This document shows positions 18,590-28,110 of a DNA stretch of 64,000 nucleotides, piece by piece. The notes under the pieces are model-generated. The model saw only the letters and a list, made by a program, of their open reading frames with translations. It did no database searches and was not told where the DNA came from. Position numbers and translations under genes: made by a program. How positions within the stretch are numbered: the first letter of the stretch is position 1; each line of letters starts with the position of its first letter. The DNA is from Prostheceraeus crozeri (Eukaryota; Platyhelminthes; Polycladida; Euryleptidae), in the NCBI GenBank assembly GCA_907163375.1, contig CAJQUW010008964.1, forward strand, positions 896,501 to 960,500. Reading direction: 5' to 3'.

Positions 18590-19200
18590 GCTGATTCCAA
18601 ATCTGGCCTCCGTTTACCAATCCGAGCCTTCATTCGCCCGCTGGAGCTGTTTCTTGGGAAATTCTAACTCTGTCGTTTTTCACCAATGTCCCAAAATCTT
18701 AAATGGCGTCTCACATCTAAACGAAGACAGATAGGAACAAGCCGATTCTTTCAGTGAATTTGTCTCACTCTTAGCTTTCAAACGAGCTATGGCACGACAA
18801 AATCCGTCCACTGGAAGCCATGATCGAAGCTAGCTCTCCCGAGGGGGTGGGACGTCAGCGAAAATTTTTCTCTCCGATTGCTTTCAAATTCACCATACCC
18901 ATGCAGAATTTCACGCTGATTCCAAATCTGAAATCCGTTTTCCCATCCGATGCTTCGTTTTGGCGCTACAGCCCAAAACGTCCAAAATTCTAACTCTGTC
19001 GTTTTTTCGAAAAATGTTGAAAATTTTTTCTTTCCGATTGACTTGAAACTCACCATGTTGATAGAGAATTTGACGCTGATTCCAAATCTGAAATCCGTTT
19101 TCCCATCCGATGCTTCTTTTTGAAGCTACAGCCCAAAACGTCCAAAATTCTAACTCTGTCGTTTTTCGAAAATCATCACACACTATAGCCTCAAGTCAAA
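18590..19200. repeat. Tandem repeats of about 160 bp at the right side of element 1
   Basis: A partial unit at about 18593-18690 and two fuller units (about 18860-19017 and 19018-19175) share GATTCCAAATCTGAAATCCG, CCCATCCGATGCTTC and TTCTAACTCTGTCG. These may be the inner part of the right terminal repeat. No inverted partner was found near the window start. Confidence 0.6.
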
Positions 19201-19214
19201 ACCTGGCGGTCGCC

Positions 19215-19400
19215 CAAGTCCACCACGACACTCTGTCGTTCCAGAGGGGGGGGGACGTCAGCGAACCTTTCGGACCCACTTGGCCGGCACACCACGACAC
19301 TCTGTCGTTCCAGAGGGGGGAGGGGGGAGTCAGACTCGAAGCACCACGGCGGCCGACCACGACACTCTGTCGTTCCAGAGGGGGGGGGGCGCGCCGGTCG
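19215..19400. repeat. Three spaced stem-loop plus G-tract repeats
   Basis: The string ACGACACTCTGTCGTTCCAG occurs three times at about 19226, 19295 and 19360. Each copy forms a stem ACGACA/TGTCGT with loop CTC and is followed by a run of 6-10 G. The spacing is about 65-69 bp and intervening sequences differ. G-quadruplex formation is possible. Confidence 0.6.
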
Positions 19401-19834
19401 AGTGTTCGCCGTTTTATTACTACTTAGAATGACGAGGTTGCCACACAATCAAATTGTTGAATAGAGAATTTCAGACCTCAAAAGGAGACACTTGTGTACT
19501 TATTTTCATTCATTAACCTATCAAGCGTTGAATTACACATATTCAATGCTCATTTCCTCTAATAAAATATAGAATTCATCATTTTAATTTTTTAACAAAT
19601 TGAAATAACGTAGAAAACTATTTTACGGTATTCATTTCGGGTAGCTGTCGATAAAAACTCGATATCATGGAAAAATCAATGCGACATTTTGTGGATATCC
19701 GTGAATGCGTTATACTGTGATACACATATATCCTCTTGCTGGGGTGGGGGGGGATTGTCCGACCAATAAGCTACACTCTGAGGCGTTCTTTTTCTCGAAT
19801 ACTGTTCCAGTTTTCATTTCAATGCATGTGTATC
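19401..19834. other. Non-coding stretch
   Basis: No gene or clear repeat seen apart from a short G-rich tract near 19740-19755. The last eight bases are the left target-site duplication of the next element. Confidence 0.5.
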
Positions 19835-20489
19835 GAGGGGCGTAGCGTCCATTGGGGCATTCGGGACAGTACCCCGAATGTATTTTTAAATAAATTCCGC
19901 AACATATTTTAATCATGTACACTGTGCATCAGTGACCAAACGCTACATCCTATCTTAAGTCTTTATTCATCTTTCCAACAGATGCACATATAACTGTCGG
20001 TAGTTTTATCTCTCTTCCTCTCTCAGGGGCAGTCGCCTGAGTGTCGCCGAGATTGCACCGATTGGCCAAAATCTTACACGAGCCACACATGATCAGCAAT
20101 GGCTTGTTAATGTCATCGACAACTCAGCCAATCTATCAATGTGCAGTTCGCACGCGCCAGAACAGTTCAGCGACGCCTTTCAGTTCGTCGTGGCCACTGC
20201 ATGCAACCCACGGAGAAGCAATCCATCTCTGTGATTCAACCCGGGCGAAGACAGGGAATTCTTTACGAGTGACTATTGCTAATCACGGCTTGTCTGACAA
20301 ACGCGTAGCTAATTGTTTACACATGCATACCTTCATTTCTTCATTATTTGAATTTCTTTATTATCTTTATCAAAGTGACTTCTAGATTAGAACCCACGGG
20401 GTACTTTGCATATGTGCTGCATGCTATAATATATACCTATGTCAAGCCAAGAAAGCCCCGGAAATGCTTTGAAGCACGCTACGCCACTG
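19835..20489. mobile_element. Non-autonomous hAT-type MITE
   Basis: The ends are inverted: GAGGGGCGTAGCGTCCATTG on the left and, read inward from the right, CAGTGGCGTAGCGTGCTTC. The element is flanked by a perfect 8-bp duplication TGTGTATC (19827-19834 and 20490-20497), the size used by hAT transposases. No transposase is encoded in its 655 bp. Confidence 0.75.
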
Positions 20490-20502
20490 TGTGTATCTAT
20501 GC

Positions 20503-21190
20503 ATGGTTTTCCACATGACACTTTTACAAATTGAATAACAATCATAATTACAGGTCTAAAACCTTCACGGAAAATTCTCAACAAGATTTGAAAGCTCATC
20601 TCTTGTAACATCACCGATATATTAACTGTCGACAAGGCGTGGTGGTATCGACGCTGATTGAATTCACAGCATGAGACTAATTTCTTGAAATTACCGACAT
20701 CTGTATTTGAGGTTTCCCTCCCATCGTCACTTGAAGGCAGAGCTCTCACTTACACTAAACTTGAGCATGATGAGTTATGACATGGGTGCTCGACAGTACG
20801 GTATAGAAACAGCACAGACAGGATTCCCCCTCCTGAATCTGACAGCCACCATTACTAGGCAACAACTTGCGGGCCATGCTACTTTTTAGAGAAGGCTGAG
20901 TGTGATGGTTTTATTATGTGACTTATCCTATCATAATAGAGACTGCACCACACGGCAATGTCATGATGCATTCCAGTGCCGCTTAATAACTAAGTTTTTG
21001 TTTTGTAGCTCAATAAATGTCTAAATATGCACTGCAGCTGTATGTCATTACAGCTTCCAGTTTATTTGATATTAGAGGTGCGGCGTTAATTAAAAGGTTG
21101 ACCTATAAGCTGCGGCGCTTATTAGAGGGTGGCATCTATTAGAGGGCGGCATCTATTAGAGGGCATTGTTTACCAGAGGAAATACGGCAT
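20503..21190. repeat. Interspersed repeat family, copy A
   Basis: Aligns by eye with 61560-62190 over most of its length. Shared strings include TTTTCCACATGACA, CCTTCACGGAAAATT/CCTTAACGGAAAATT and GCATTCCAGTG. It ends with GGAAATACGGCA, matching the terminal repeat of copy B. The left end is missing. Confidence 0.6.
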
Positions 21191-21932
21191 TTAGACATCA
21201 CTATTACTATTGATTCCACTAGCCTCTGATCATTGAAAAGTGAGTTGAGCAAGGCTAATAAGCAATGATGAGAAGGCAGAAACTGTTGTATATAATTTAA
21301 TCACTGATGAGCATAATTGACTATAAATTGCAAGCGCACTGTCATAGTCGCGTCAACATTTGTTATAATTGATATGAATCTTATCAGAAATATATAGTGC
21401 AAAGTAAAGATGACCGGCGGGTCCGGTTCCAAAAATTCGGATACCCGAGTCGAACAAAATTTCAACCCCAACCCGACCCGACCCGAGTTCTTAATTGCTC
21501 TACCCGAACTCGACCCGAACCCGAACAATTGTAATGAAACTGCCCTTAGGAGCAAGAGAAGATCGTTGGCGATGCAACACTCCCTGGTGTCATGTCAACA
21601 ACAGAAATGTGGGGGTGGGCAAAGAATAGAAGTACCAAATTATTCTTATATTTGTGTTATTGTTATTTTTAGATGTGTTATTTCAAGATATTTCTAAAGC
21701 GTTTCTAGAACGTTTCACGGTTAAGTTAATCAACACAAGGCTGTATGCAGCAACTGTAACTCGTGAATTGTTTTCACTTCACTTCATTTCACTAAATAGA
21801 GTAATAGCTTACTGCACACATTCAGACAGTGTAAGAATTACACCACATTTTCATTTCCAAAAAGCCATTGGAGAAAGCGCACAAGTAGACCTAGACTATA
21901 TATGAAAAATGCAAGTCAAATCTATAGGACTA
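21191..21932. repeat. Repeat fragments, no gene
   Basis: Positions 21410-21520 hold CCCGACCCGA-type repeats. Positions 21540-21640 hold TGCCCTTAGGAGCAAGAG and AAAGAATAGAAGTACC, both found again near 63.13-63.24 kb. No coding signal. Confidence 0.5.
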
Positions 21933-22781
21933 CAGTATAATCCCGCTATAGCGTACACGGGATATAACGTACATTCGGTTATAACGTACACACAAAATAT
22001 TCCCGGCAAAATATCCTATCTGAATAATAATAAAGGACTCCGGTTATAACGAACACGACTATAGCGTACAATTGGATATAACGGACAGAAATTTCACTCC
22101 CATGAAAAAATAACGGACAATTTCACTTCTGTTTATCTCAATTCCTGACAGTTGTAAATATTCTCAATAATATTTCGATGTATAGGTAAGTGTCGCCAGC
22201 GATTCTGACTGACTATTAGCCATGTGATTTGTTTAAGGCTGATGAGACTACCATATTCTATTCAATTAGCCTACATCCAAGTAAAACCTTCACTTACAAC
22301 GATGATTCATGTCATTGAGGGAAATAGGCCTACATACAGCAAACAACTTTTGACTCTCATGGTTGGCGTTAACATGGGGGATCTGAGAAACTACTTATTT
22401 TCGCAATAGGAAAGTCAGCCGTAGACAATCATGTAGGCCTACATAATTTACCACTTAAAAAACGAGTTCTTATGGCTACCTTCATCAAACCACTCTGAAT
22501 GCAGCATGCAAAGTAACACCAGCAAGCTCTACTGGTAACTTTGGATGCAAGTGAGTTGTAATTGACTTTTGCATGCTATCAACATGCATTTTCTAATCAT
22601 AATCATCAAAAGTCATAATGTCAAATAACTTGCTTTATTCAGAAAATGTGAAAAGCGATGATATAAGAGTAGTCCTAGATGGTTATAAATGGAAAAGTGA
22701 CTTACCCTTGATATAACGTACATCGGATATAACGGACATTTTTATCATTCCCAAGAGTTTACGTTATAACGGGATTATGTA
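21933..22781. mobile_element. Tigger/pogo-type non-autonomous DNA transposon
   Basis: Begins CAGTATAATCCCGCTATAGC after a TA and ends with ...CGTTATAACGGGATTATGTA before a TA. This gives inverted ends with the pogo/Tigger look and a TA duplication. Internal GATATAACGTACA motifs repeat near both ends. It is 849 bp with no transposase frame. Confidence 0.65.
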
Positions 22782-23000
22782 TATGTAGCCTAAGCTTACA
22801 AACAGTTGGTCCCGCTAACATCGCAAAAATCGCCTGCACAGTCCACCATCCAATCTTCATTGCCGACCACTGTTCTACAGCAAAACACAACAATATATAT
22901 GTCTCCACAATTCCTATGATAAGTTAACCTAAAACCTTTACACGTATTATATCAATGTCAAAAAATTTTATTCACATCAAGAAAGTATGCTTGATAATAC

Positions 23001-24747
23001 AGGGTGGCCATAAAGTCGTGCACCAAGAGTTTAATTGATCTTTTCAAAGGAGAAAATGCATAATTGTAACCAAGATAATTAGGAAAATTGCACAGTGCTT
23101 CTAGGTATTCAAACATGTTCAAAATGCTGTCCACCAGCAACCACACATAAATCGAGTCGATGGTGAAAGTTATCGAACATTCGATTCAGCAAATCTGAAT
23201 CACCGTTAATTTCCTGACAAGCATCACGAATTCGAGTTCGCAAATGATCCAGGTCATTCATGCGCACGGAATATACTAATTGTCTAGCGTATCCCCAAAA
23301 GAAGTAATCCATAGGATTCAGGTCGGGGGATCGAGCAGCCCATTCGACTGTTAGTCCGGGAGCTAGCGTGAAGTTGTGCAGGGAACGAGGTAGTACATAA
23401 AACTTTCAAATAGCATAGTACATCTCTAACCTACTGCAAAACTTCGTGTCTGCCGGATCAGATCATTTGCTTTTCAGAAATAGAGAGGATAACACAATCC
23501 TATGTATTTCCAATGGTAAAATTGTGACATCTGAGGTGTTGACTCCATTTCTTCGAATTTTTGCTCATAAAAGTTACACAAATTGGTAGTTTGTTGAACT
23601 GGTTATTATAGAAATCATCTACAGATCATGATCTTTCAAATGAGTTATCATTCAGTGACAGAGGATGAAGTAAAGTGTACAAACAGACACTTTTCGTTGG
23701 TGTAACTGCAAATTTTAACATAGAAATTTCAGGAAAATTGTTGATATACTTTAACGAAAAGTGTCTGTTTGTACACTTTACTTCATCCTCTGTCAATGAA
23801 TGATAACTCATTTGAAAGATCATGATCTGTAGATGATTTCTATAATAACCAGTTCAACAAAATACCAATTTGTGTAACTTTTATGAGCAAAAATTCGAAA
23901 AAATGGAGTCAACACCTTAAATGTCACAATTTTACCACTGGAAATACATAGGATTTTGTCATCCTCTCTATTTCTGAAAAGCAAATGATCTGATCCAGCA
24001 GACGCGAAATTTTGCAGTAGGTTAGAGGTGTACTATGCTATGTGAAAGTTTTATGTACTACCTCGTTCCCTGCACAACTTCACGCTAGCTCCCGCATTAT
24101 GTCCCCCTCGACCAATTCAAAGAACGAAGTTTTTATCCAGCCAGCCGCGCACTTTCAAGACAGTGTGGAGGTGCTCAATCCTGTATGAACCACTCAGGCC
24201 GGCCTTCTCCAATTGAGCTTAACTGAGGGATAAGTTCTACTTGCAACATTAAGGTACCTGTCGCCGTCGAGCGTGGAGTCAAAAAAGAATAACCCTAAAA
24301 CATGGTCCCTCCACAGACCGCATCAGACCATTAGTTTTGCACCACTGTGTTCTTTTGTAGGTTGCATCCAGTGGGGATTCTCCCGCGCATAACATCGGCA
24401 ATTTTATTTGTTCACTTCACCATTGATATAGAAGTTGCCTTCATCACTAAAGAGCACTTTCCGATGCACCATGGCAGAATATTCATCCAATCGGTATTTA
24501 AACCATGTCGACATTCCCATGCGTCGGTCAGAATCGTCTTCGTACCATTTTTGGAGCATCTGAAGTTTGTATGGATGAGAAAGTTCTTCTTTGAGTATCT
24601 TCTGCATCGTGGAGCGGGGAACGTTGATTTCACGAGATGATTAAAGTACGGATTTTTTTAGACTTTGCTCAGTTTTATCGAGAATGGCTGCTCGTGTCGC
24701 ATCAAATACTCTTGCACGTCCACTTCGATCTTTGTCGGCAACACGGC
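23001..24747 (-). pseudogene. Decayed Tc1/mariner-superfamily transposase
   Basis: Minus-strand fragments in order from high to low coordinates: a regulatory N-terminal part (DRSGRARVFDATRAAILDKT, about 24730-24670); KLQMLQKWYEDDSDRRMGM and the catalytic-Asp strand VLFSDEGNFYINGE (24604-24404); QDGAPPH-like and VRGWLDKNF (about 24190-24120); then VEWAARSPDLNPMDYFFWGY (about 23350-23270) through to about 23109. The 3' terminal sequence CAGGGTGGCCATAAAGTCG is at about 23001. It is broken by a 740-bp foldback and by stops and frameshifts. The 5' end is lost where element 2 begins at 24748. Confidence 0.75.
23357..24094. repeat. Foldback palindrome with 342-bp arms, inside the mariner transposase
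   Basis: Arms 23357-23698 and 23753-24094 are inverted copies of equal length with only scattered mismatches, separated by a 54-bp spacer. Each outer end reads CGGGAGCTAGCGTGAAGTTG. Transposase coding sequence resumes on both sides, so this is a later insertion. No transposase frame inside; no clear target duplication seen. Confidence 0.8.
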
Positions 24748-25215
24748 AGTAGTGGGTAAAAGACCGTTCCAGGACACCATAAAATTCAAAAAAATAGTAT
24801 CTTTAAAAACGACATAAATTCATGAATTTAGTCCTTTTTTCAGGTTTTTAAGACCTAAATACATGAATTTAGTCCATTCAAAAAGTACCATTTTTTCAAA
24901 AAACGACATTTTTAAAAACGACATAAATTCATGAATTTGAACCCTTTTTCAGGTTATGAAGACCTAAATTCACAAATCGGCTAAAGCCAGAGGAGCTTCG
25001 CTCCGATTTGGGCGTTTTTAAAAATACCCAATTTTCAAATTTTTCAAAATCTCAAATTTGAGAATTACAATCGGGCGAAGCCCTAGAACCTTCGGTTCGA
25101 TTTTCACCCTCGCTTAAATCATGACCGTTCCAGGACACCGAAAAAATCAGAAAAGTTAAGAATTTCAAATTCATGAGTTTAGACGTTTTTTAGGTTTTTA
25201 AAATATATCATGTGA
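24748..25215. repeat. Left terminal inverted repeat of element 2
   Basis: Outer edge AGTAGTGGGTAAAAG, then GACCGTTCCAGGACACC at 24762, a string repeated at 25125 within the same repeat. It contains two double-hairpin repeats at 24979-25004 and 25073-25098. The inner end is near TATATCATGTGAC. Confidence 0.85.
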
Positions 25216-25221
25216 CTAATA

Positions 25222-25302
25222 ATATTTCTTTAAAAGTGGAAGAAACAAAAGTGGAAGAAACAGCAAGAATATATCCTTCAATATCATATGAACGTAGTTC
25301 TG
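25222..25302 (+). repeat. Copy of the 5' part of the 182-aa membrane-protein gene beside the left terminal repeat
   Basis: The stretch with AAAGTGGAAGAAACAGCAAG and ATATGAACGTAGTTCTGCTA matches, in inverted orientation, the start of the gene at 40386-40934. Two direct copies of GACTTCTAGGGGTCCCTT-like sequence follow at 25316-25355. Confidence 0.7.
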
Positions 25303-25377
25303 CTACCCCCTCCCTTCTAACTTCTAGGGGTCCCTTCTGACTTCTAGGGGTCCCTTAAGAAATTTTTTTATTATAAA

Positions 25378-25840
25378 ATGAACAACATAAATGAGTTTTT
25401 AAAATTATATGGAACGCAAACTACGACAAATTTCGACCTAAAGAAAATCGCAAATGAATTAGGAATAAAGAATTTTCATGTTCTAATGAGAGACGAATTA
25501 CAATTCCTAAAAAATAAGCCAACAGGAACCTTCAGTTCCCGGAACAAAGTTCCATCAATAACTGTAAATTTCGTAACCAATCTCCATACGTCAGATGAAA
25601 AAGGCGTACATTGGTCAGCAGGACAAAGAAATATAAACTGTTCAAATTATTATTTTGACTCATACGGACTTCCACCTACGAATGAAGTAACAGAAATACT
25701 TGGCAATGGAATTTATAATACTTTTTAAATTCAAAAACCGGGAACTACTTATTGTGGACAATTATGTTTATACGTTTTGTACAAATTACAAAAAGGAGTA
25801 TCATTTCTAGATATTATGTTAGAGTTAAACAATCTATAAC
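25378..25840 (+). pseudogene. Adenain/Ulp1-like cysteine protease of element 2, broken
   Basis: Starts at ATG 25378 with NNINEFLKLYGTQTTTNFDL. His in KGVHWSAG and Asp in YYFDSYGLPP sit in the order of the adenain family, and the region further on encodes a Cys-Gly-Gln stretch with a hydrophobic helix (CGQLCLYVLYKL). It carries about one break. A double-hairpin repeat at 25525-25553 lies in frame within it. The N-terminal segment recurs near the right end at 41110-40940. Confidence 0.65.
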
Positions 25841-25873
25841 TCAAGCGAAGCTAGCTAAAGCGCCACCTAAAGG

Positions 25874-27274
25874 TTAAAGCTCAGTTCGTTGTAATTCATT
25901 TTGATAAAAACGACCTCTGATATCCTCATTATCTAAATCTTTAATTTCATAAGTAAACGGATAAGTTGGATTTATTTTACAAATTTCAAATATTTCTTTA
26001 GTCCAGTATCCGACGAAGCCTTTTTCAAATTTATTCTTATATTTAAATATTCTAACTCTATCTCCAATTTTAAATTTCGGCTTAAGTTTCTGCAAATTCG
26101 GATTACTCTCATTCAAATTATTATTCTCGAATATTTTCTTTCGTATCAAATCAGGGTCGTCAGAAGCATTCTTTGGAGTTTCTTCAATACCAGAATGAAC
26201 TTTATTATTGTACTCTTCCACAATTCCTGGTAATATCTTCAACCATTTCTGATTTCTTTGCTCAGTAAATTTCTTGAATAATTTATTTTTTAACGTCCGA
26301 TTGAATCTTTCTATCACTACGGCCTTCCCTGCATTTTCAGTTGAATAAACTGAGCCTTGGCGATGACTTTCGTCTGTTTCAAATAGTGGCTGAACGTTTC
26401 GGTTATAAAATTCCGATCCTTTATCAACAAACAATTTCCTTGGCTTTCTCTTACTTTCTTTAAAGATTTCTTCAAACGCATATTTAACTGACAGACCACT
26501 TTTATTTTTTAAAGGTTTTACCCAAGCGTATCGTGTATATAAATCTATAACCGTCAATGCGTATTTATAATCTTTTTCATTCGGCATATGAATAAGATCA
26601 GCACTCCAAATATCATCTTTATTAAATACTTTTACTTTCAATAAATATTTAGGCCTTCTGTATTCTTTATGAATTTCAGACGCGTAGGTTCGAGCGTTGC
26701 TCTCAGAGTTATTAGTTCGTGCGTTGCTCTCAGAGTTATTAGTTCGAGCGTTGCTCTCAGGGTTATTAGTTTCATTTAAACCCTGACCGAATAATATTTT
26801 AGCTTGTAAAGCTTTCTTAACAAACATTCTTTCAATTCTTTCTCTAAATGTAGGATTCTGAATACTATCTAATTCTTGTATCATCTTCTTATCAGCTGCA
26901 TGTCGAGAACTTAGATCATGATTTCGATAAGCTAAATCATGCCTGTAAGCGGCGGCATCTACTCTATTTATTGGTTCTTCACCTGGTTTCGGATTATTAT
27001 TCTCATCTAGTCTTATATCTAATCGAGTTCCTGGCCCAGTATATGAATGACCAGGAAGATGTTTTTCTTTCGAATATTTACTCCAAATAAATCCAGGAAA
27101 GTTTTCTAATGTTTTTTGTATGTCACCACCGTAGGTAGTAGCCAAACTTTGTTTGTCGTCGTTACCTTCATAAATTTTACAATTTGAGTTTTTATTTTTG
27201 TTTAATAGATAATTCAATAAATCTAAATTAGAAATTTTTAATTTAGTTAAATTTTCGGAATTTGTAGAATTCAT
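25874..27274 (-). CDS. Phospholipase A2-integrase fusion protein (element 2)
   Basis: The 466-residue frame looks whole. Residues about 72-150 form a parvovirus VP1-type phospholipase A2 domain: SYTGPGTRLD supplies the calcium loop, VDAAAYRHDLAYRNHD the catalytic His-Asp, and RHAADKKMI the next helix. A linker (about 165-197) holds three copies of NNSESNART-like sequence. The rve integrase core follows, with Asp in IWSADLIHM (226), Asp in LFVDKGSEF (284) and Glu in VVIERFNRTL (322), then an SH3-like tail (IGDRVRIFKY). The fusion is known from invertebrate elements of this class. It would unite membrane escape with DNA insertion. Leader is A-rich before ATG. Confidence 0.85.
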   Translation of the reverse strand: MNSTNSENLTKLKISNLDLLNYLLNKNKNSNCKIYEGNDDKQSLATTYGGDIQKTLENFPGFIWSKYSKEKHLPGHSYTGPGTRLDIRLDENNNPKPGEEPINRVDAAAYRHDLAYRNHDLSSRHAADKKMIQELDSIQNPTFRERIERMFVKKALQAKILFGQGLNETNNPESNARTNNSESNARTNNSESNARTYASEIHKEYRRPKYLLKVKVFNKDDIWSADLIHMPNEKDYKYALTVIDLYTRYAWVKPLKNKSGLSVKYAFEEIFKESKRKPRKLFVDKGSEFYNRNVQPLFETDESHRQGSVYSTENAGKAVVIERFNRTLKNKLFKKFTEQRNQKWLKILPGIVEEYNNKVHSGIEETPKNASDDPDLIRKKIFENNNLNESNPNLQKLKPKFKIGDRVRIFKYKNKFEKGFVGYWTKEIFEICKINPTYPFTYEIKDLDNEDIRGRFYQNELQRTEL

Positions 27275-27350
27275 TTTAAAAGATAAAAAAAATTAAAAAG
27301 ATAAAATAAAATAAATGTTTTACCGAAAAGAACCAAAGGTCCTGAGGTAA

Positions 27351-27836
27351 TTACCTTATCATACTAGGACTAAGATATATTCCAGAACCATCTTTTGTTT
27401 CTTTAATTTCAATTAAATCATCAACATTGTGGAGAATATTTTTAAGAACTCGTTTTCCTTCATCAACTAATTTTAATTTACTAATAAAATTATCTACTAT
27501 TCCTTCTCCCCTAGCAACTTTCTCTAACTCTCTGTTATGACGTTTTTGTTCTTCTAATGCTGCCTTCTCTGATTTATTTTTATTTACTGCTTGGACAATA
27601 CCAGCTGTCCCACCTGCAACACTTCCTGCTGCAGCTATGCCTCCTATTATTAGTGGAATTAATGGGAGAATCCCGCCATTCTTTTCTTCTTGTAATTGAA
27701 TATTCTCTATCATTGGTTTACTTATGTAATACTTTTTTTTATTAATAGTAATAGTTTTAGGGGTATTTTTGTCAACAATATTACGTAATTTTAATTCAAC
27801 AGTTTTATTATTAATATTACTTTTCGCTTGCGACAT
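27351..27836 (-). CDS. pX-like protein with glycine/alanine-rich hydrophobic segment
   Basis: The 161-residue frame looks whole. A basic N-terminal region is followed by NGGILPLIPLIIGGIAAAGS and an Ala/Gly helix, then a charged coiled segment (KSEKAALEEQKRHNRELEKV). This closely resembles the adenovirus pX domain (GGFLPALIPIIAAAIG). Role inferred: core organisation or membrane disruption at entry. The upstream leader ends TTATTAAAAATG. Confidence 0.7.
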   Translation of the reverse strand: MSQAKSNINNKTVELKLRNIVDKNTPKTITINKKKYYISKPMIENIQLQEEKNGGILPLIPLIIGGIAAAGSVAGGTAGIVQAVNKNKSEKAALEEQKRHNRELEKVARGEGIVDNFISKLKLVDEGKRVLKNILHNVDDLIEIKETKDGSGIYLSPSMIR

Positions 27837-27839
27837 TTT

Positions 27840-28060
27840 TAATAAAAAAATTTTAAGTTATCAAAAATTTAAATCTATTCTAGTTATGAAAAAATTTCAA
27901 GTTACCAAAAAATTTTAATCTATTCTAGTTATTAAAAAATTTCAAGTTACTAAAAAATTTTAAGTTACCAAAAAATTTTAATCTATTCTAGTTATGAAAA
28001 ATTTTAAGTTAAGAATTTTTAATCTATTCTAGTTATGAAAAAATTTTAATTAACTTATCA
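27840..28060. repeat. Intergenic minisatellite before the pX-like gene
   Basis: About four imperfect copies of AATCTATTCTAGTTATGAAA joined by A/T runs such as AAAAAATTTCAAGTTACC. It fills the gap between the major capsid and pX-like genes. Confidence 0.7.
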
Positions 28061-28102
28061 GAGCGAAGCTCCTCTGGCTTTAGCCTATCGGACCAAAGGT
28101 CC
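28061..28102. repeat. Double-hairpin repeat cluster after the capsid gene
   Basis: Three adjacent hairpins: GAGCGAAGCTC, GGCTTTAGCC and GGACCAAAGGTCC. They lie in the 3' region of the major capsid gene. Confidence 0.75.
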
Positions 28103-28110
28103 TAAGGTTA

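Larger units (their letters stand above)
1..19200. mobile_element. Element 1: Polinton/adintovirus-like element, left end not seen
   Basis: The core set of a capsid-bearing Polinton-type element lies together: protein-primed polymerase B, rve-type integrase with chromodomain, packaging ATPase, adenain-like protease, major capsid and penton-like proteins. Late genes run mostly on the minus strand; the polymerase and a TBP-like gene run on the plus strand. No inverted partner of the right-hand repeats at 18.6-19.2 kb is visible near the window start, so the left end probably lies outside. Some genes are open throughout and others are broken, with roughly six to eight breaks overall, which suggests an old insertion. 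Whether the coiled-coil gene at 1-955 belongs to it is inferred only from its similarly tiny intron. Confidence 0.8.
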
